DNA from: Wyeomyia smithii
Lineage: Eukaryota > Arthropoda > Insecta > Diptera > Culicidae
Direction: 5' to 3'
DNA length: 64,000 nucleotides
Assembly (NCBI RefSeq): GCF_029784165.1
Contig: NC_073694.1
Coordinates: 165,320,118 to 165,384,117 of the forward strand
Positions 20,240-30,423 of this stretch are shown in pieces. Numbering within the stretch: the first letter of the stretch is position 1; the number at the start of each line of letters is the position of its first letter. The translations under genes were made by a program, and so were the position numbers. The notes under the pieces are model-generated. The model saw only the letters and a program-made list of their open reading frames with translations. It did no database searches and was not told the DNA's origin.

Positions 20240-20473
20240 CTAACGCATTCCGTGGAGAAGCCTATCGTTCAATTTCACTTTTTTTGGGGTATTTTCCAGC
20301 GTGACTGTCTCATTTGACCACCCTGTGCGGGGTTCTTCATGTTGGGATGCTTTCGTAGTGCCTACTTTATAATAGCCCAGTATTTTTAATTCCGATGCGC
20401 TGGGCGGGTTCATGTCCTTGGGTACGAAAGTGATCCCGTTGGCTTCGTACCGCTCCACATAGGAGTAAATCAA
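20240..20473 (-). pseudogene. C-terminal fragment of an ITmD37E-like transposase
   Basis: The frame reads YEANGITFVPKDMNPPSASE, which matches the conserved block before the last catalytic residue of IS630/Tc1/mariner transposases (xgvxFVpKxxNPPNxPelRPIExyW). Here the expected RPIE has become LKIL, so the catalytic Glu is lost. The rest of the frame (to residue 77) has no clear match. A short relic next to the MITE. Confidence 0.55.
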
Positions 20474-20729
20474 GTAAAAACCTGATCAAAAGTCAAAAAA
20501 GCAAAAGTTCGTTAACCGTGTTCTGCATAGTCTCATTTTGAAGTGTGATACCTACTGAATCTTTTGACAGCTCACGAGCATCCAGAAGTATTGTTAACCT
20601 TTATTACAGCTGGTTGCAGGGTGGCCACCCAACCGGGAAAACCGGGAGAACCGGGAAAAACCGGGAAAAAACCGGGAATTTCACTGAACATTACAAGCCG
20701 AGGTGAGATTGTGCCATACAAACTCGAGC

Positions 20730-21085
20730 GGGGGTTTAGCGTAGTTGGTAACGTCTCCGCCAACCTCGCGGATGACCCGGGTTCGAATCCCACTGCTGAC
20801 ATAGGTGTGGATGGTTGTGGGGTGGTGTGATCCACTCACAACCAACCCAACTGGTCTAGATTCAATTCTAGCCGTCACCGGGAGATTTTATGAGGCGAAA
20901 AATCTCTGGGATCACGCCTTCCATCGCATGAGGAAGTAAAGCCGTTGGCACCGGTCCGTTAATCAACGGGTCGTGAGTTAGGGTCTTGGGTGGAGTCGCC
21001 TCCCCAGGCGTCGGTGATTGGCACAATAACAGTGGCGGTACTAGACCGACGGAAAATAAGCGAGAAAAAAAAGTCACGGGCTGAA
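20730..21085 (+). mobile_element. tRNA-derived SINE, family B
   Basis: A tRNA-like head contains a perfect A box (TAGCGTAGTTGG, 20737-20748) and a perfect B box (GGTTCGAATCC, 20780-20790). A body of about 270 bp follows, ending near an A-rich run (21064-21071). It is a different family from the SINEs at 6.7, 43.4 and 55.6 kb. The outer limits are approximate. Inverted 24-bp repeats flank it (see findings). Confidence 0.75.
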
Positions 21086-21564
21086 TGGTACAATCTCACC
21101 CCGGCTGACGGTATATTCAACTCATTTCTTACAGTGCATATATCAGTTTTTGTTTTTATTCATCTTCCTCTTGAAAGCTAACTTGACCATGGTAATGGCT
21201 CCCCGAAAGTAGCAGTCAAATAGCCTGAATTTTGTCTAGAGCAAATGGTTCACAACGATAATCCCGCGGGTACTGTAGCTGATAGATGTCGTCAAGAATA
21301 CTCACAACTATTAAGTATGCATTCGACGAAGACATTGCTGACTTCCTCCCACAGTAGCGAGAAGCGCCTTGATACTTTTTGTAGCGATCTGATAGCTGGT
21401 TCAGGCAAGACCCTGCTTAACATAACTATGTGTAGTATGTGTATATTAAGAAGATTTTGATTCTATCGCATGGCAAAACACGTTTGAGCGAGGTTTCTCC
21501 GTGAACAAGGAGTGCGTAGTCACGAATCTGGAAGAGGAAAGACTTGTAGCGCAGCACTTGCTAT

Positions 21565-22526
21565 CAGGGCCGGCGGTTAATGTGGGTAGTATGGGTAGTA
21601 GTACCCACTCGGAAAATATCCATGTGGGTATTTACCCACACGGAATTATCAGATAAAACCAAAGAAAGATGTAATGTTTTAATGGTATTGAATGGTACTG
21701 TAAGTGAAGCCTTACCAAAAGTCCGATTAAGTTTGAATTTTGGATGGAGACTTGTTGACAAATCTTTCGAGCCTTGGCGTTTGCATTGAAAAATGCACAA
21801 AAATTGCCGATTTTGCATGGGTTTACCTTTACACGCACTAACAACCCGAACAGTGAAACTTTTCCATTCAGAAGTGTGCGCGTTCAAAGAACGGTATCCC
21901 GCCACGTCAAAAACGGATATCGGGGACGTCGGGGATACGCCCGTTTCGACATCTACAATATCTTGGCACTATTGGACAACAATCAAAGCGTCGAAAGACA
22001 GTCCGACGACCCTGAGCGATAAGAATCTTCAAAGGATGCTGAAGACCGGTCAAACTGTGAGCATGGATGGCAACGACTGATGGGGCAATTTGTATTTTAC
22101 TGGATTTCAAAGTCAAAGCGGCTCTTCTTTCGCTCTGGACTGGTCGTAAAAGGTGAAATTTATAGTAGGCCTGCCGGAAGTTGCGTCGTTCATCAAGAAA
22201 TACCATAAGGGCGAAAACGCGGTGTACTGGCTAGATCTGCCGTCGGCCCACTACCCGGAGCATTCGTTGGAGGCGATGGAGCGTCCCCTAGCTGCGCTCC
22301 ATCGAGAGTTTCTGGGCAACACTGAAGCGTAAGATCTACTTCAACAATTTTGTCGCGAAAACTGAGGAAAAATTGATAAATCGAACGAAGAGAGAACACA
22401 AAAACATGCCTACATGCATGTTTTCGTCCGCCATGTCGATTGTTCTGGTTAACTGCCAAAAGGCCACCCATGAACCTTCTCTGTTTCTTACTACCCACTC
22501 GGGCAAATAGTGTGACGCCGACCCTG
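21565..22526. mobile_element. 962-bp hAT-type element inside the transposase
   Basis: Ends CAGGGCCGGCG and complement (cgccgaccctg) with a perfect 8-bp duplication cttgctat at 21557-21564 and 22527-22534. Subterminal 'acccactcgg' copies occur at both sides. It carries a fragment of an unrelated mariner-type transposase, so it is non-autonomous. Confidence 0.88.
22180..22415 (+). pseudogene. Mariner/ITm transposase fragment captured in the hAT element
   Basis: One frame reads FIKKYHKGENAVYWLDLPSA, matching the second catalytic Asp block (xxFWPDLASCHY) of ITm transposases. A second frame just downstream reads LRSIESFWATLKRKIYFNNF, matching the last catalytic block (RPIExFWaxlKxkvY). The two are joined by a deletion with a frame change. 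The upstream sequence from about 21790 may hold remnants of the DNA-binding region, but this is weak. Confidence 0.65.
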
Positions 22527-23084
22527 CTTGCTATACGATGCAGTACAGGATGCCGGTGGAGTTGACGAAATGGATATCACCAAGTCGTTGATGTATTACG
22601 CTCGCAATTCACATAGCCGATATGTTGAATTGTTAAAAGCAAAGAAGAAGATGCAGTCAGATCAAGATGAAGAAGCTCGGAAGAAGAATGCCACAGCCCG
22701 TGCTATTAAAGCGATAGAAGCAAAAAAGGTAAAACTTCTCGCGGACACCCAGAAAGAGGCTGCACGGATGGATGAGGAGATGCGTGAGCTGGTGAAGTAA
22801 TGTGTTTAAAGTGTTGTGAGAATCTGATTGGCCTGATAAAAATGACGTTTGTTTTGCAAGAAACGTGTAACATAATTCTTTTATACATTGATTCTTATAT
22901 GGTTGAGGTGAAAACTTCTCGAAAAAGATGACGTCCGTCACGTTTTTCGAATTTCTGCGACAATATCTCTAGATTTCAATAAGGCTGAACACGTTTAAAA
23001 AGTGACTTTGAGCATTTTGGGATGTAAATCGAAAGTCACGCTTTTTTAATCCTTAATTTTATGGAAAACTGCAGAATTCAGATG

Positions 23085-23161
23085 TACAATTAACCGGGAA
23101 AAATAATTGAACGAACCGGGAAAACCGGGAATTTAATTTAGGGGTTTGAGTGGCCACCCTG
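23085..23161. repeat. Third terminal sequence of the CAGGGTGGCCAC family, inside the element
   Basis: Two 'accgggaaaa' motifs followed by gagtggccaccctg ending at 23161. Same orientation as the right end at 24382. It may mark the end of a nested copy of the same family, since its right flank (accacg) does not match the left flank at 20611. Confidence 0.6.
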
Positions 23162-24310
23162 ACCACGCTACCAGCGTCGCGGGACGCGTATTGAAAGTTC
23201 TTGTGAATAGTGTTCCACAACGGATCGGGTAGAATTCAATCAGAAGTCAGATAGGAAGGGCACCTTCGAAACTCGATTTTATTTCGAACCGGACTGGAAC
23301 GGAGGTACCCGGGTTGTATTTTCCGATTTTTGATATGATTTTCAAGCAGCAAATTGATATTGCGGATTATTTTATTTGCATTTGCAAGTGACATATTTTA
23401 AAGAGAATATATATATATCAAATTATTTTACAAACTGTGTTCGTCTGTCATGGTACGGGAACTAGGTTAATATCTGCTGAAATTTCATCAAATCTGCGAA
23501 TGTAGGATTCTGCCCTAAAAATTTCATTCAATAAAACAATAAAACAATCGAGTAACATGTACTTTAACACTAAATAAATGATAAAACATGTGCATTTGAT
23601 ATAATATGAATGAAACTTCGCATTTGCTTGCGACTAGAAGACACTTGACTTTTTCGTAGATATTCGGATCATTTCGACTTAAGCAACATAATTAAAAATA
23701 GCTTGTTGGTTCTAATAGATGAAATCATTAAAAACTTGTATCCCAAAAACTTTTACCAATGCCGGTTTTCCACGCGAATTTCGGAATTTCCGCTCGAAAA
23801 TTTTGCAAGTCCCAGATTCTAAGTTTTTCGAAAAAGAAAATTGTTTCGAGATAACTGATCTCAACATTTCATGAATTTTGCATAAAAATGCATTACGTAA
23901 CTGTAATGTTTGCTCAAAATTAGCAATTTGGATGGGGGAGGGGGGGTAGGTCTGTCCAGCGATACGTAACTTTAGGGGGGGGTCATATCGAACGTTACTA
24001 ATCATCGTTACATAGGGGGGGGGGTCTGAAATCTAGGTTTTTCGCGTTGCGTTATTTGTGTACGACGCCTATGCATTTTTTCATTGGTCACTCTGAGGCT
24101 CTTCTTCACAAAGGCCCCTTGAGATGAGATAAAAAGGGCAAAAATTGTGCAGCAGATCACTATGAAGGTACTTGCTAACGTCGACGAACAGCTAAAAACG
24201 ATGAAGGAGAAATGTTTTTCATAGTTTTGTAACACTAATTTTGCAAGGCATAAATAAACATGTGAATATTGATTTTTTCTCATATGTTTAAAAAATAAAA
24301 CAGCGGGAAA
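23162..24310. other. Interior segment with G-runs, no gene
   Basis: Between the two right-hand ends. It contains short AT dinucleotide runs (23405) and three G-rich tracts at 23934-23947, 23973-23981 and 24015-24025 (runs of 5 to 10 G). The G-rich block with 'gatacgtaac'/'cgttac' spacers looks like a common insect repeat, not a gene. Confidence 0.45.
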
Positions 24311-24388
24311 TTTTATTAAATATCGTCGGGAAAACCGGGAAAAAACCGGGAAATCGAAAATGGAATTCGAGTGGCCACCCTGTGGTTG

Positions 24389-25365
24389 AAATCGATAAAA
24401 TTTTAGCTTTCTGTTGTTGCATTCGATGCTTCCGTACCGTTCACTTTTTTTCAAACAATCAGTGGTTTATCATTAGACCAACTACGGAGATTGTTGAAGG
24501 AGATTAGTTCAATCAATCTGCAAACTTCAAATTCTTATAAATAGTCTCGATATTGTCAGGGAACATTTTAATAAGCACAAAAATGCTGTAAATGAGATTT
24601 TTTATATGTCATATTGTATGAAGTAAGTTAAGTATCAATGAGTTTCAATGTAAACAGTCAATTGCAAATGAAAGCCTGTATGTTTCTGGTCAAACTGGTC
24701 AATCATCGAAAAATTTAAACTTTTCAGCTTCCGGCAGCGTTGTTGCCTTAATTCCAAGAACATGTCTCTGGCATGTGATGGATGAGTGATCTGAGACATT
24801 CTTAACAGGTTGCTATTGAATTCGGATCCCTGGATTATGAGCTCTAGGCCAAAATCCAAGAAAAACAGTCAAACTTTTTCGTCCAAAACAATGCAAATGT
24901 TGCGATTGAAATGTTCGTACACGGACAACGATGATAATACTAGTGACTCTTCAGATTCTTCTGAGTGCTAAGATTGATTAATAAACAAAACAGTGTTAAC
25001 TCCGAACCTCACTGACCTAAAAAAATAGTTATGTTTCATTCATAAGGGTTAGTCATTTATTGTAGAAAAGAGACTACCATTGAATCTGAACTACATCATC
25101 AGGAAAGTAACAAATCATTCAAAGGTGGGTTATTCCATGATATTTTTAGTCACAACTATGTATTATACTATATTTTCGATCCACGATACGTCTCCAGTTC
25201 AAACACCCTTCAAAACAATTTTGATCAGGTTAGATCTTCTAAGTGCTCCACTGTGCGCTCCAGAACATAATTTGAATAGTGAGATGAAGCTATATCCGAC
25301 CAAAAGATCATAGTTGTCGCCTCAGCGGAGGAAGCAGACACTCCTTGAGGTAAATTTTCCCGTTA
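24389..25365. other. No recognisable gene
   Basis: About 1 kb of AT-rich sequence with frames under 80 codons. Nothing I can assign. Confidence 0.45.
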
Positions 25366-26032
25366 TCAGTCCCGGTAGTCACGAACGGCGCACTTGTTCT
25401 GCCACATGAGCAGATCGCAAATCAGGTATTTCTTAGCAAACTTTGACAGTTTCTGTTTCCTTACACCTGTTTCTTTCCTCTGGTACATCAAACTGCTGAG
25501 CAGTGAAGAACAGTAGCCCCGAAAGCTGCTGAAAGTCCGCCTAGACGTAAGTCTCATGATGAGACAATGTGGCTTCGGCACCATCTGGGTGTACAGTTTC
25601 CGGGCCCGTGACTTTCCCAGCGTATTTCGCCGTTCGTCGTGATTTGGAGCCTTCTTTGTACGTAAGCAGTCCCTCCCGGTCCTTGGCTCTCTGAACGAAA
25701 GATTTGAACTCATTCAACTTCTTGGTCACATCCCTAATCGAAGCATTGGGATTTCGCGTAAACGTTTTCACAACACGCTTGTGATTTTGATCATTGATAG
25801 AACATCCATTCTGACCTCATTTCTCCTTCCGTTCGATGCTCAGAGTTTCGTAGTAACGTTTAATCACACGACTCAAAATTGGCTGCACGATTCCGAGTTG
25901 TTTTCCAAAGTCCTGCGTTGACGATTTTCCAGGTGCTTGCGCAAAATCATTTTTCCAATTTTCAAAAAACTGACAGCGATAGAAATACAGTGTAAACAAT
26001 AGACTCCAAACTACTTCTACCCTAATTCTCAA
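25366..26032 (-). pseudogene. ITmD37E-like transposase, frameshifted N-terminal and central part
   Basis: Reading down from 26032: an HTH block (FAQAPGKSSTQDFGKQLGIV), then a second HTH (NPNASIRDVTKKLNEFKSFV), then KAPNHDERRNTLGKSRARKL. In another frame comes DETYV, a stop, then ADFQQL, which matches the first catalytic block (vmDDETYVkaDFkqLPG). The last readable part is KLSKFAKKYLICDLLMWQNK. The order fits mosquito ITmD37E transposases. At least three frame changes and one stop are present, and the second half of the DDE domain is missing. Confidence 0.8.
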
Positions 26033-26149
26033 GAAAAAATACCCAATAGGTATATTTCTTCAGCGTTTTCCCGTGATGCAATTTGATGTGTGGTGACCCT
26101 TTACTTATATCATTTGAATGATGATTTTATTGAAAATATATGCAAAGTA

Positions 26150-28072
26150 TACTCAGGTACAGGGTACCTGCAGAAGGTTGATGAGCGGATCGAGGATCAA
26201 GTTGGAGGTAGCCTGAATGAACAATGAAGGCATTTCAACAGTACAATCAGCACCACAGCGGGAGAAGTGTTGGGTACATCTGCGACAGCCACGTCCAATG
26301 AGTGGTTCGATGTCGAGTGCCAGCGAACAACGGATGAAAAGAACCGCGCCAGAGTTCACATGTTAGCCAAAGCTGTGACTCGTCAGAGCGTAGGAAGATA
26401 CCGGGAAGCTAGAGCTGCTGAAAAAAAGCTACTTCACCGAAAGAAACGACAGCATTGGGACCGTATTCTTGCGGAGGCGAAAGATTGCTCCTCCAGGCAC
26501 AAAGAAGCTTCTACAGGAAAATGAATGGAATCAGGAAGCGAAACGTGTTAGCCTTTGTCATATGCAACGATTACCGAACCAGATTACTTATAGAACGGAG
26601 GTGGCCAGGCGTTGGAAGGAACACTAGTGTGCTGTGAATGGTGTAGAAAACACCGTAGTCGAAAGAATCAGGATGATTATTGAGGGTGATGGCAAATCTG
26701 TGGACCCACCATCCATGGACGAGGTGAAGAAAGCAGCGAAAGAGCTGAAGAACTGCAAGAAAGCTGGTAAAAACGGCATTCCAGCCGAACTCTTCAAAGT
26801 CGAGAGCGAACAGATGTATCGTGCTTTACACCGGATCATGCTGAGAGTGTGGTCCGACGAAGAATTACTCTCATATGTCCGATATACAAGAAGGGCCACC
26901 GTCTGGACTGTAATAATTATAGGAACATAACCCATCTCAACACCGTTTACAAAATTCTCTCCCGTATTCTGTTCCATAGACTAAGGCCATTGTGGGAGAC
27001 CTTTGTTGGCGATTAACTATGTGGTTTTCGAGGGGACGCTCCACTACGGACCGAATGTTCACCCTGTGAAAGATCCTCGATATATTCCGAGAATTCAACT
27101 GGCAGACTCACCATCTGTTAATTACTTTAGGGCAGCGTACGATACAGTTAAGAGAAATGAGTTATGGCAAATCATGCTCGAACATTGTTTCCCAACAGAA
27201 CTTATTAGGCTGATACGTGCCACTCTTGAAGGCCATACATCATGTGTCAGCATAGCCGGTGAGATATCGGACTCCTTCGGGACGTTAGATGGTTTGAGGC
27301 AGGGAGACAGGCTGTCAAACTTACTGTTCAATATCGCATTGGAGGGTGCCATACGGAGGGCTGGCGTGCAAACAAGCGGCACCATTATTACGAAGTCTTA
27401 CATGCTTCTAGGTTTTGCGGACGATATCGACATATTTGGTATCAACTGTAGAGCAGTGGAAGAGGCCTTCAGACCCCTCAGGAGGGAAGCTGCGAGGATA
27501 GAGCTCGTCATTAACTCTGTCAAAACGAAATGGTGGCTGGTAGAGAGCGTGGTAGTCCGACGGATGTTGGTGCTGAGGTGGTGTTGGATGGGGAACTAAG
27601 TAGTCGACGAATTTATTTATCTGGGTACGTTAGTGAGATGGATAGCAGCTGCAAACAGGGCCTTCTACAGATTACGTAGTTAGCTGGGACCTCAGTCAGT
27701 AAACCCGTACTAAACTTGCACTTCACAAAACACTAATCCTTCCCGTAGCCCTCTACGGCCATGAAGCATGGACGTTGAAAGAGGCCGATCGGCGAGATCT
27801 TGGTGGTTTTGAGCGTAGGGTTTTGCGTTCAGTCGTTGGCGGCAAACTAGAAAATGGTGTTTGGCGCAGGCGCATGAACCAAGAAGTACAAATCGACGGA
27901 TAAAACACGGCAGGTTGCAGTGGGCTGGGCATGTAGCTAGAATGCCGGAAGAACGACCGAAATAGATGTTAGGGAATATTGGAGGATAGCAGTCCAAGAC
28001 CGAGTGACATGGCGACGAATTCTGGATCCGACATTGGATCCATAATCGGTCTGTCGTCGGAAAAGAAGAAGA
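26150..28072 (+). pseudogene. 5'-truncated non-LTR reverse transcriptase, family C, copy 1
   Basis: Linker region at 26267-26520 (NEWFDVECQRTTDEKNRARV; RYREARAAEKKLLHRKKRQH), start of RT at 26634 (SMDEVKKAAKELKNCKKAGK), motif A as RAAYDTVKRNELW, motif B as GLRQGDRLSNLLFNIALEGA, and motif C as GFADDIDIFG near 27415. The C-terminal part at 27710-27890 (LILPVALYGHEAWTLKEADR) is in another frame. Several stops and frameshifts break the gene into four or more pieces. The endonuclease is absent. A fragment of the same family lies at 48662-49560 on the other strand. Confidence 0.85.
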
Positions 28073-28362
28073 GAATAATGAGCAAAGTGTTATGTCTGTT
28101 AGTCTGTGCTTTGCTATTCCTTTGTGTTTTTCATATACTTTGATCTATGGACATCGCGTCAAATCTCTTCTGACATTTTTTTTGTAATTTTGTTTACTTT
28201 TTGGACCTTAAGCCTTTTTCTGGTGGAGCCATCGTATGCGTAATAGTAATGCTGGCAAAAGCACCTCCCACACAACGTTTAAAAGGCTTCTTTAGTCGCA
28301 ACTGGAATGATTTGTCTAAATCGAGAGCAGAACTGCATCGCCTGCAGCGTTTTGATTTGGAA
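28073..28362. other. Spacer, nothing recognised
   Basis: About 290 bp between the family C element and the large inverted repeat. Confidence 0.4.
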
Positions 28363-28472
28363 GGATAACTTTTTTGACCGTATACCAATTCTGATGAAAT
28401 TTTTACCACTAAGCAAACGAGCTTAGTGGTAAAAATCTCGTCAGGATTAGTATACGGTCAAAAAAGTTATCC
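28363..28472. repeat. 52-bp inverted repeat with 6-nt loop
   Basis: Arms 28363-28414 (ggataacttttttgaccgta ... taccactaagc) and 28421-28472 are complementary with about five mismatches. The loop is aaacga. It ends three bases before the ATG of the transposase pseudogene at 28476. Confidence 0.9.
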
Positions 28473-28475
28473 AAG

Positions 28476-29460
28476 ATGGAACGCGAGAGACGAGAAAAAA
28501 TTGTGCACACTTACGTTGAAAACCCAACATAGCCAGGAGGAATGATCGCCAAGGCTCTCAAACTACCGAAATAGACTTTGAACACCGTGCTCAAACGTTA
28601 CCGGGACACTTTGACGGGGAACCGCTCTCAACAAACCAAACGTAGAAGTGGAATATTGGCCCGGAAGGTCATCAGGGTAGTCCGGAATAATCCTGGAGTC
28701 CCACTTCGTGATTTGGCAAGAAGGTTCTATGCAGCACATAGTACAGTAATACTTCACGCATACATCGAATCTGTATGCGTGAAGTATTACGGTCGTATCA
28801 TGCCAGCAAACAACCTAACAAGACTCTGAAACAAAACCTGGTTGCCAAAACCCGAGCAAAAAAGCTATACGAGCAAGTCCTGACAGAGTACAACGGCTGT
28901 ATTTTGATGGACGATGAAGCATACGTCAAAATGGACTTCGGACAAATCCCAGGTCGGAAATTTGACCTTACTAACGGTAAGGGGAATGCTCCAGGTAGGT
29001 TCAAATTTCTTTTCGCGGTAAAATTCGTCCGCAAGTTGATGATTTGGCCGTGGAAAGAAGACAAAAGTTTTCATCACTGGAGCAACCATGAATGGACAAG
29101 TTTACAAGGAAAAGTGTCTTCAGGAGATAGTTTTGCCGTTCATCCAGTCACACGTAGGCCCCGTGAAATTCTGACCCGATCTAGCTAGCTGCCGCTACTC
29201 CCGGGATGTATTGGTATGGTACAAGCAGTAAAAAAGGAATAATCCAAACTGCCAACCAAACTGCCCATAGTTTCGTCCCATCGAAAGATATTGGGCAATA
29301 GTCAAGTGTACATTTAAGAAGTGTGGCAAATCAAAATATCATCTGATATGGCAAAGTGGTGAAAAAATGGCCGATACGATTGATGTTGCCACTGTGCAGA
29401 AATTGATGGGAGGTATTCGACGAAATGTTCGAGAGTTCATCAGAATAGCAGACAAATATT
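28476..29460 (+). pseudogene. ITmD37E-like mariner transposase, near full length but decayed
   Basis: Start MERERREKIVHTYVENP. The HTH region contains two stops. A second DNA-binding block (RRSGILARKVIRVVRNNPGV, PLRDLARRF) follows, then SYHASKQPNKTLKQ. Catalytic blocks in order: ILMDDEAYVKMDFGQIPG (first Asp, 28898-28950), PDLASCRYS (second Asp, about 29175-29200) and RPIERYWAIVK (third residue Glu, about 29275-29310). The last helix ends MGGIRRNVREFIRIADKYF near 29460. Indels separate the blocks, so the 37-residue spacing cannot be measured, but motif order and the Glu fit the ITmD37E group described from mosquitoes. Dead copy. Confidence 0.85.
28746..28790. repeat. Perfect 18-bp hairpin inside the transposase pseudogene
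   Basis: Arms gtaatacttcacgcatac (28746-28763) and complement (28773-28790) with a 9-nt loop. The right arm encodes the expected protein block (MREVLRSY); the left arm is an inverted copy of it. Confidence 0.95.
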
Positions 29461-30423
29461 TTTTCTTGTATTTTTTCATGAAGTTTTATCAAACCTCAAA
29501 ACTGTGATTCACCACGATTAAAAAGAAATACTACAGCTACAGCTTTTTCATATGTCCTAACGAAAAACATGCCTCAAGGGGGATTCCTAACTCTAATCAA
29601 TTTCGAAAACAGTCAATAAAGAAATTAAGTTATGATCAATACTGTACGTGCAAAATTTACGAGGGTACGATCATGTGGGGTTCAACCCGGCGCAGCTGAA
29701 AGCCATTCACGAGTCTATTGGGGTTCGTGCTCTGATCTAACAGCCCGCTTCAGCCGTGAAAAAGGCACACCCATGCGTTGCAAGCAATAACTTTCAATGT
29801 TTATCATGTAGATTGGCCGGCAACTTCGCTTCCTGGCGGCTTATATCGAATAAATGTGTTTCTAGGGAAGTATTTTTAAAAGTTTTTTTTTTCTATTAAA
29901 TAAAAACCAATTGTTCAAACTAAAGGTACAACACGAAAAATAAACAAGTTCATTGTCACACCACTCCGATGGCGCAATATTGTTCAATTACCATTCAATT
30001 ACGTAATGCAAGAGAGCGAGTGCATTAGCTACCATCGGCATAATTTTTTCGTCTAGACACGACATAAGGCATCATCCTTGACTCTGCATTTGGAACTATC
30101 ATTTAAATTTTTCAAGATCAGCTTCAATTATAGTGGGCAGTCAGCCAAAGGAAAATTGATTGAACTTGAGAGCTCGGCGATACCTCAACTGAATGTCGAC
30201 AGTTTTGGAGCATTTTTTCTTCATGGCTTTCATTGTCGATTTTGGTTGTATTGTGTTACCTTGTTATTTCTAGTTTTTCCGAAAGCCAAACAGTGTTCGC
30301 GGGGTCAGTGCTACCCCTACGAAAACATTCTTTTTCTTTTTGTGCGTGTTTAATTATGTCTGTCTTCAACGTAGTCCGAACCGGACAAAGGTCACAAAAC
30401 TGGGTCAGAAAAATCACCAATCA
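29461..30423. other. No recognisable gene
   Basis: About 1 kb with only short frames. The longest is 91 codons at 30078-30353, without a known domain. Confidence 0.45.

Larger units (their letters stand above)
21245..22800 (+). pseudogene. Transposase-like gene of the 3.8-kb element, split by a hAT insertion
   Basis: The upstream part reads GTVADRCRQEYSQLL, then IKKILILSHG. After a frame change it reads TFERGFSVNKECVVTNLEEE. The frame stops at the hAT element and resumes exactly after it as LLYDAVQDAGGVDEMDITKS, ending with a Lys/Glu-rich helix (to the TAA at 22798). 'xLSHGxxxxERGFSVNKE' is a motif I associate with C-terminal parts of RNase-H-fold transposase-like proteins, but I cannot name the family. 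Dead: frameshift near 21470 plus insertion. The N-terminal half is not visible. Confidence 0.5.
20617..24382 (+). mobile_element. 3.8-kb DNA transposon with CAGGGTGGCCAC ends and 6-bp flanks
   Basis: The left end CAGGGTGGCCACCC (20617) and right end GAGTGGCCACCCTG (24382) are inverted. Both are followed inward by arrays of 'ccgggaaaa'. The flanks are direct repeats of tggttg at 20611-20616 and 24383-24388. Inside are a SINE, a broken transposase with RNase-H-like C-terminal features and a hAT insertion. A third end of the same type faces inward at 23148-23161. A 6-bp duplication does not fit hAT (8 bp) or Tc1 (2 bp), so the superfamily is unresolved. Confidence 0.65.

Noticed and set aside
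20730..20805. Possible functional tRNA gene (perfect A and B boxes)
   Set aside because: The acceptor arm does not pair convincingly and the sequence continues into a SINE body.
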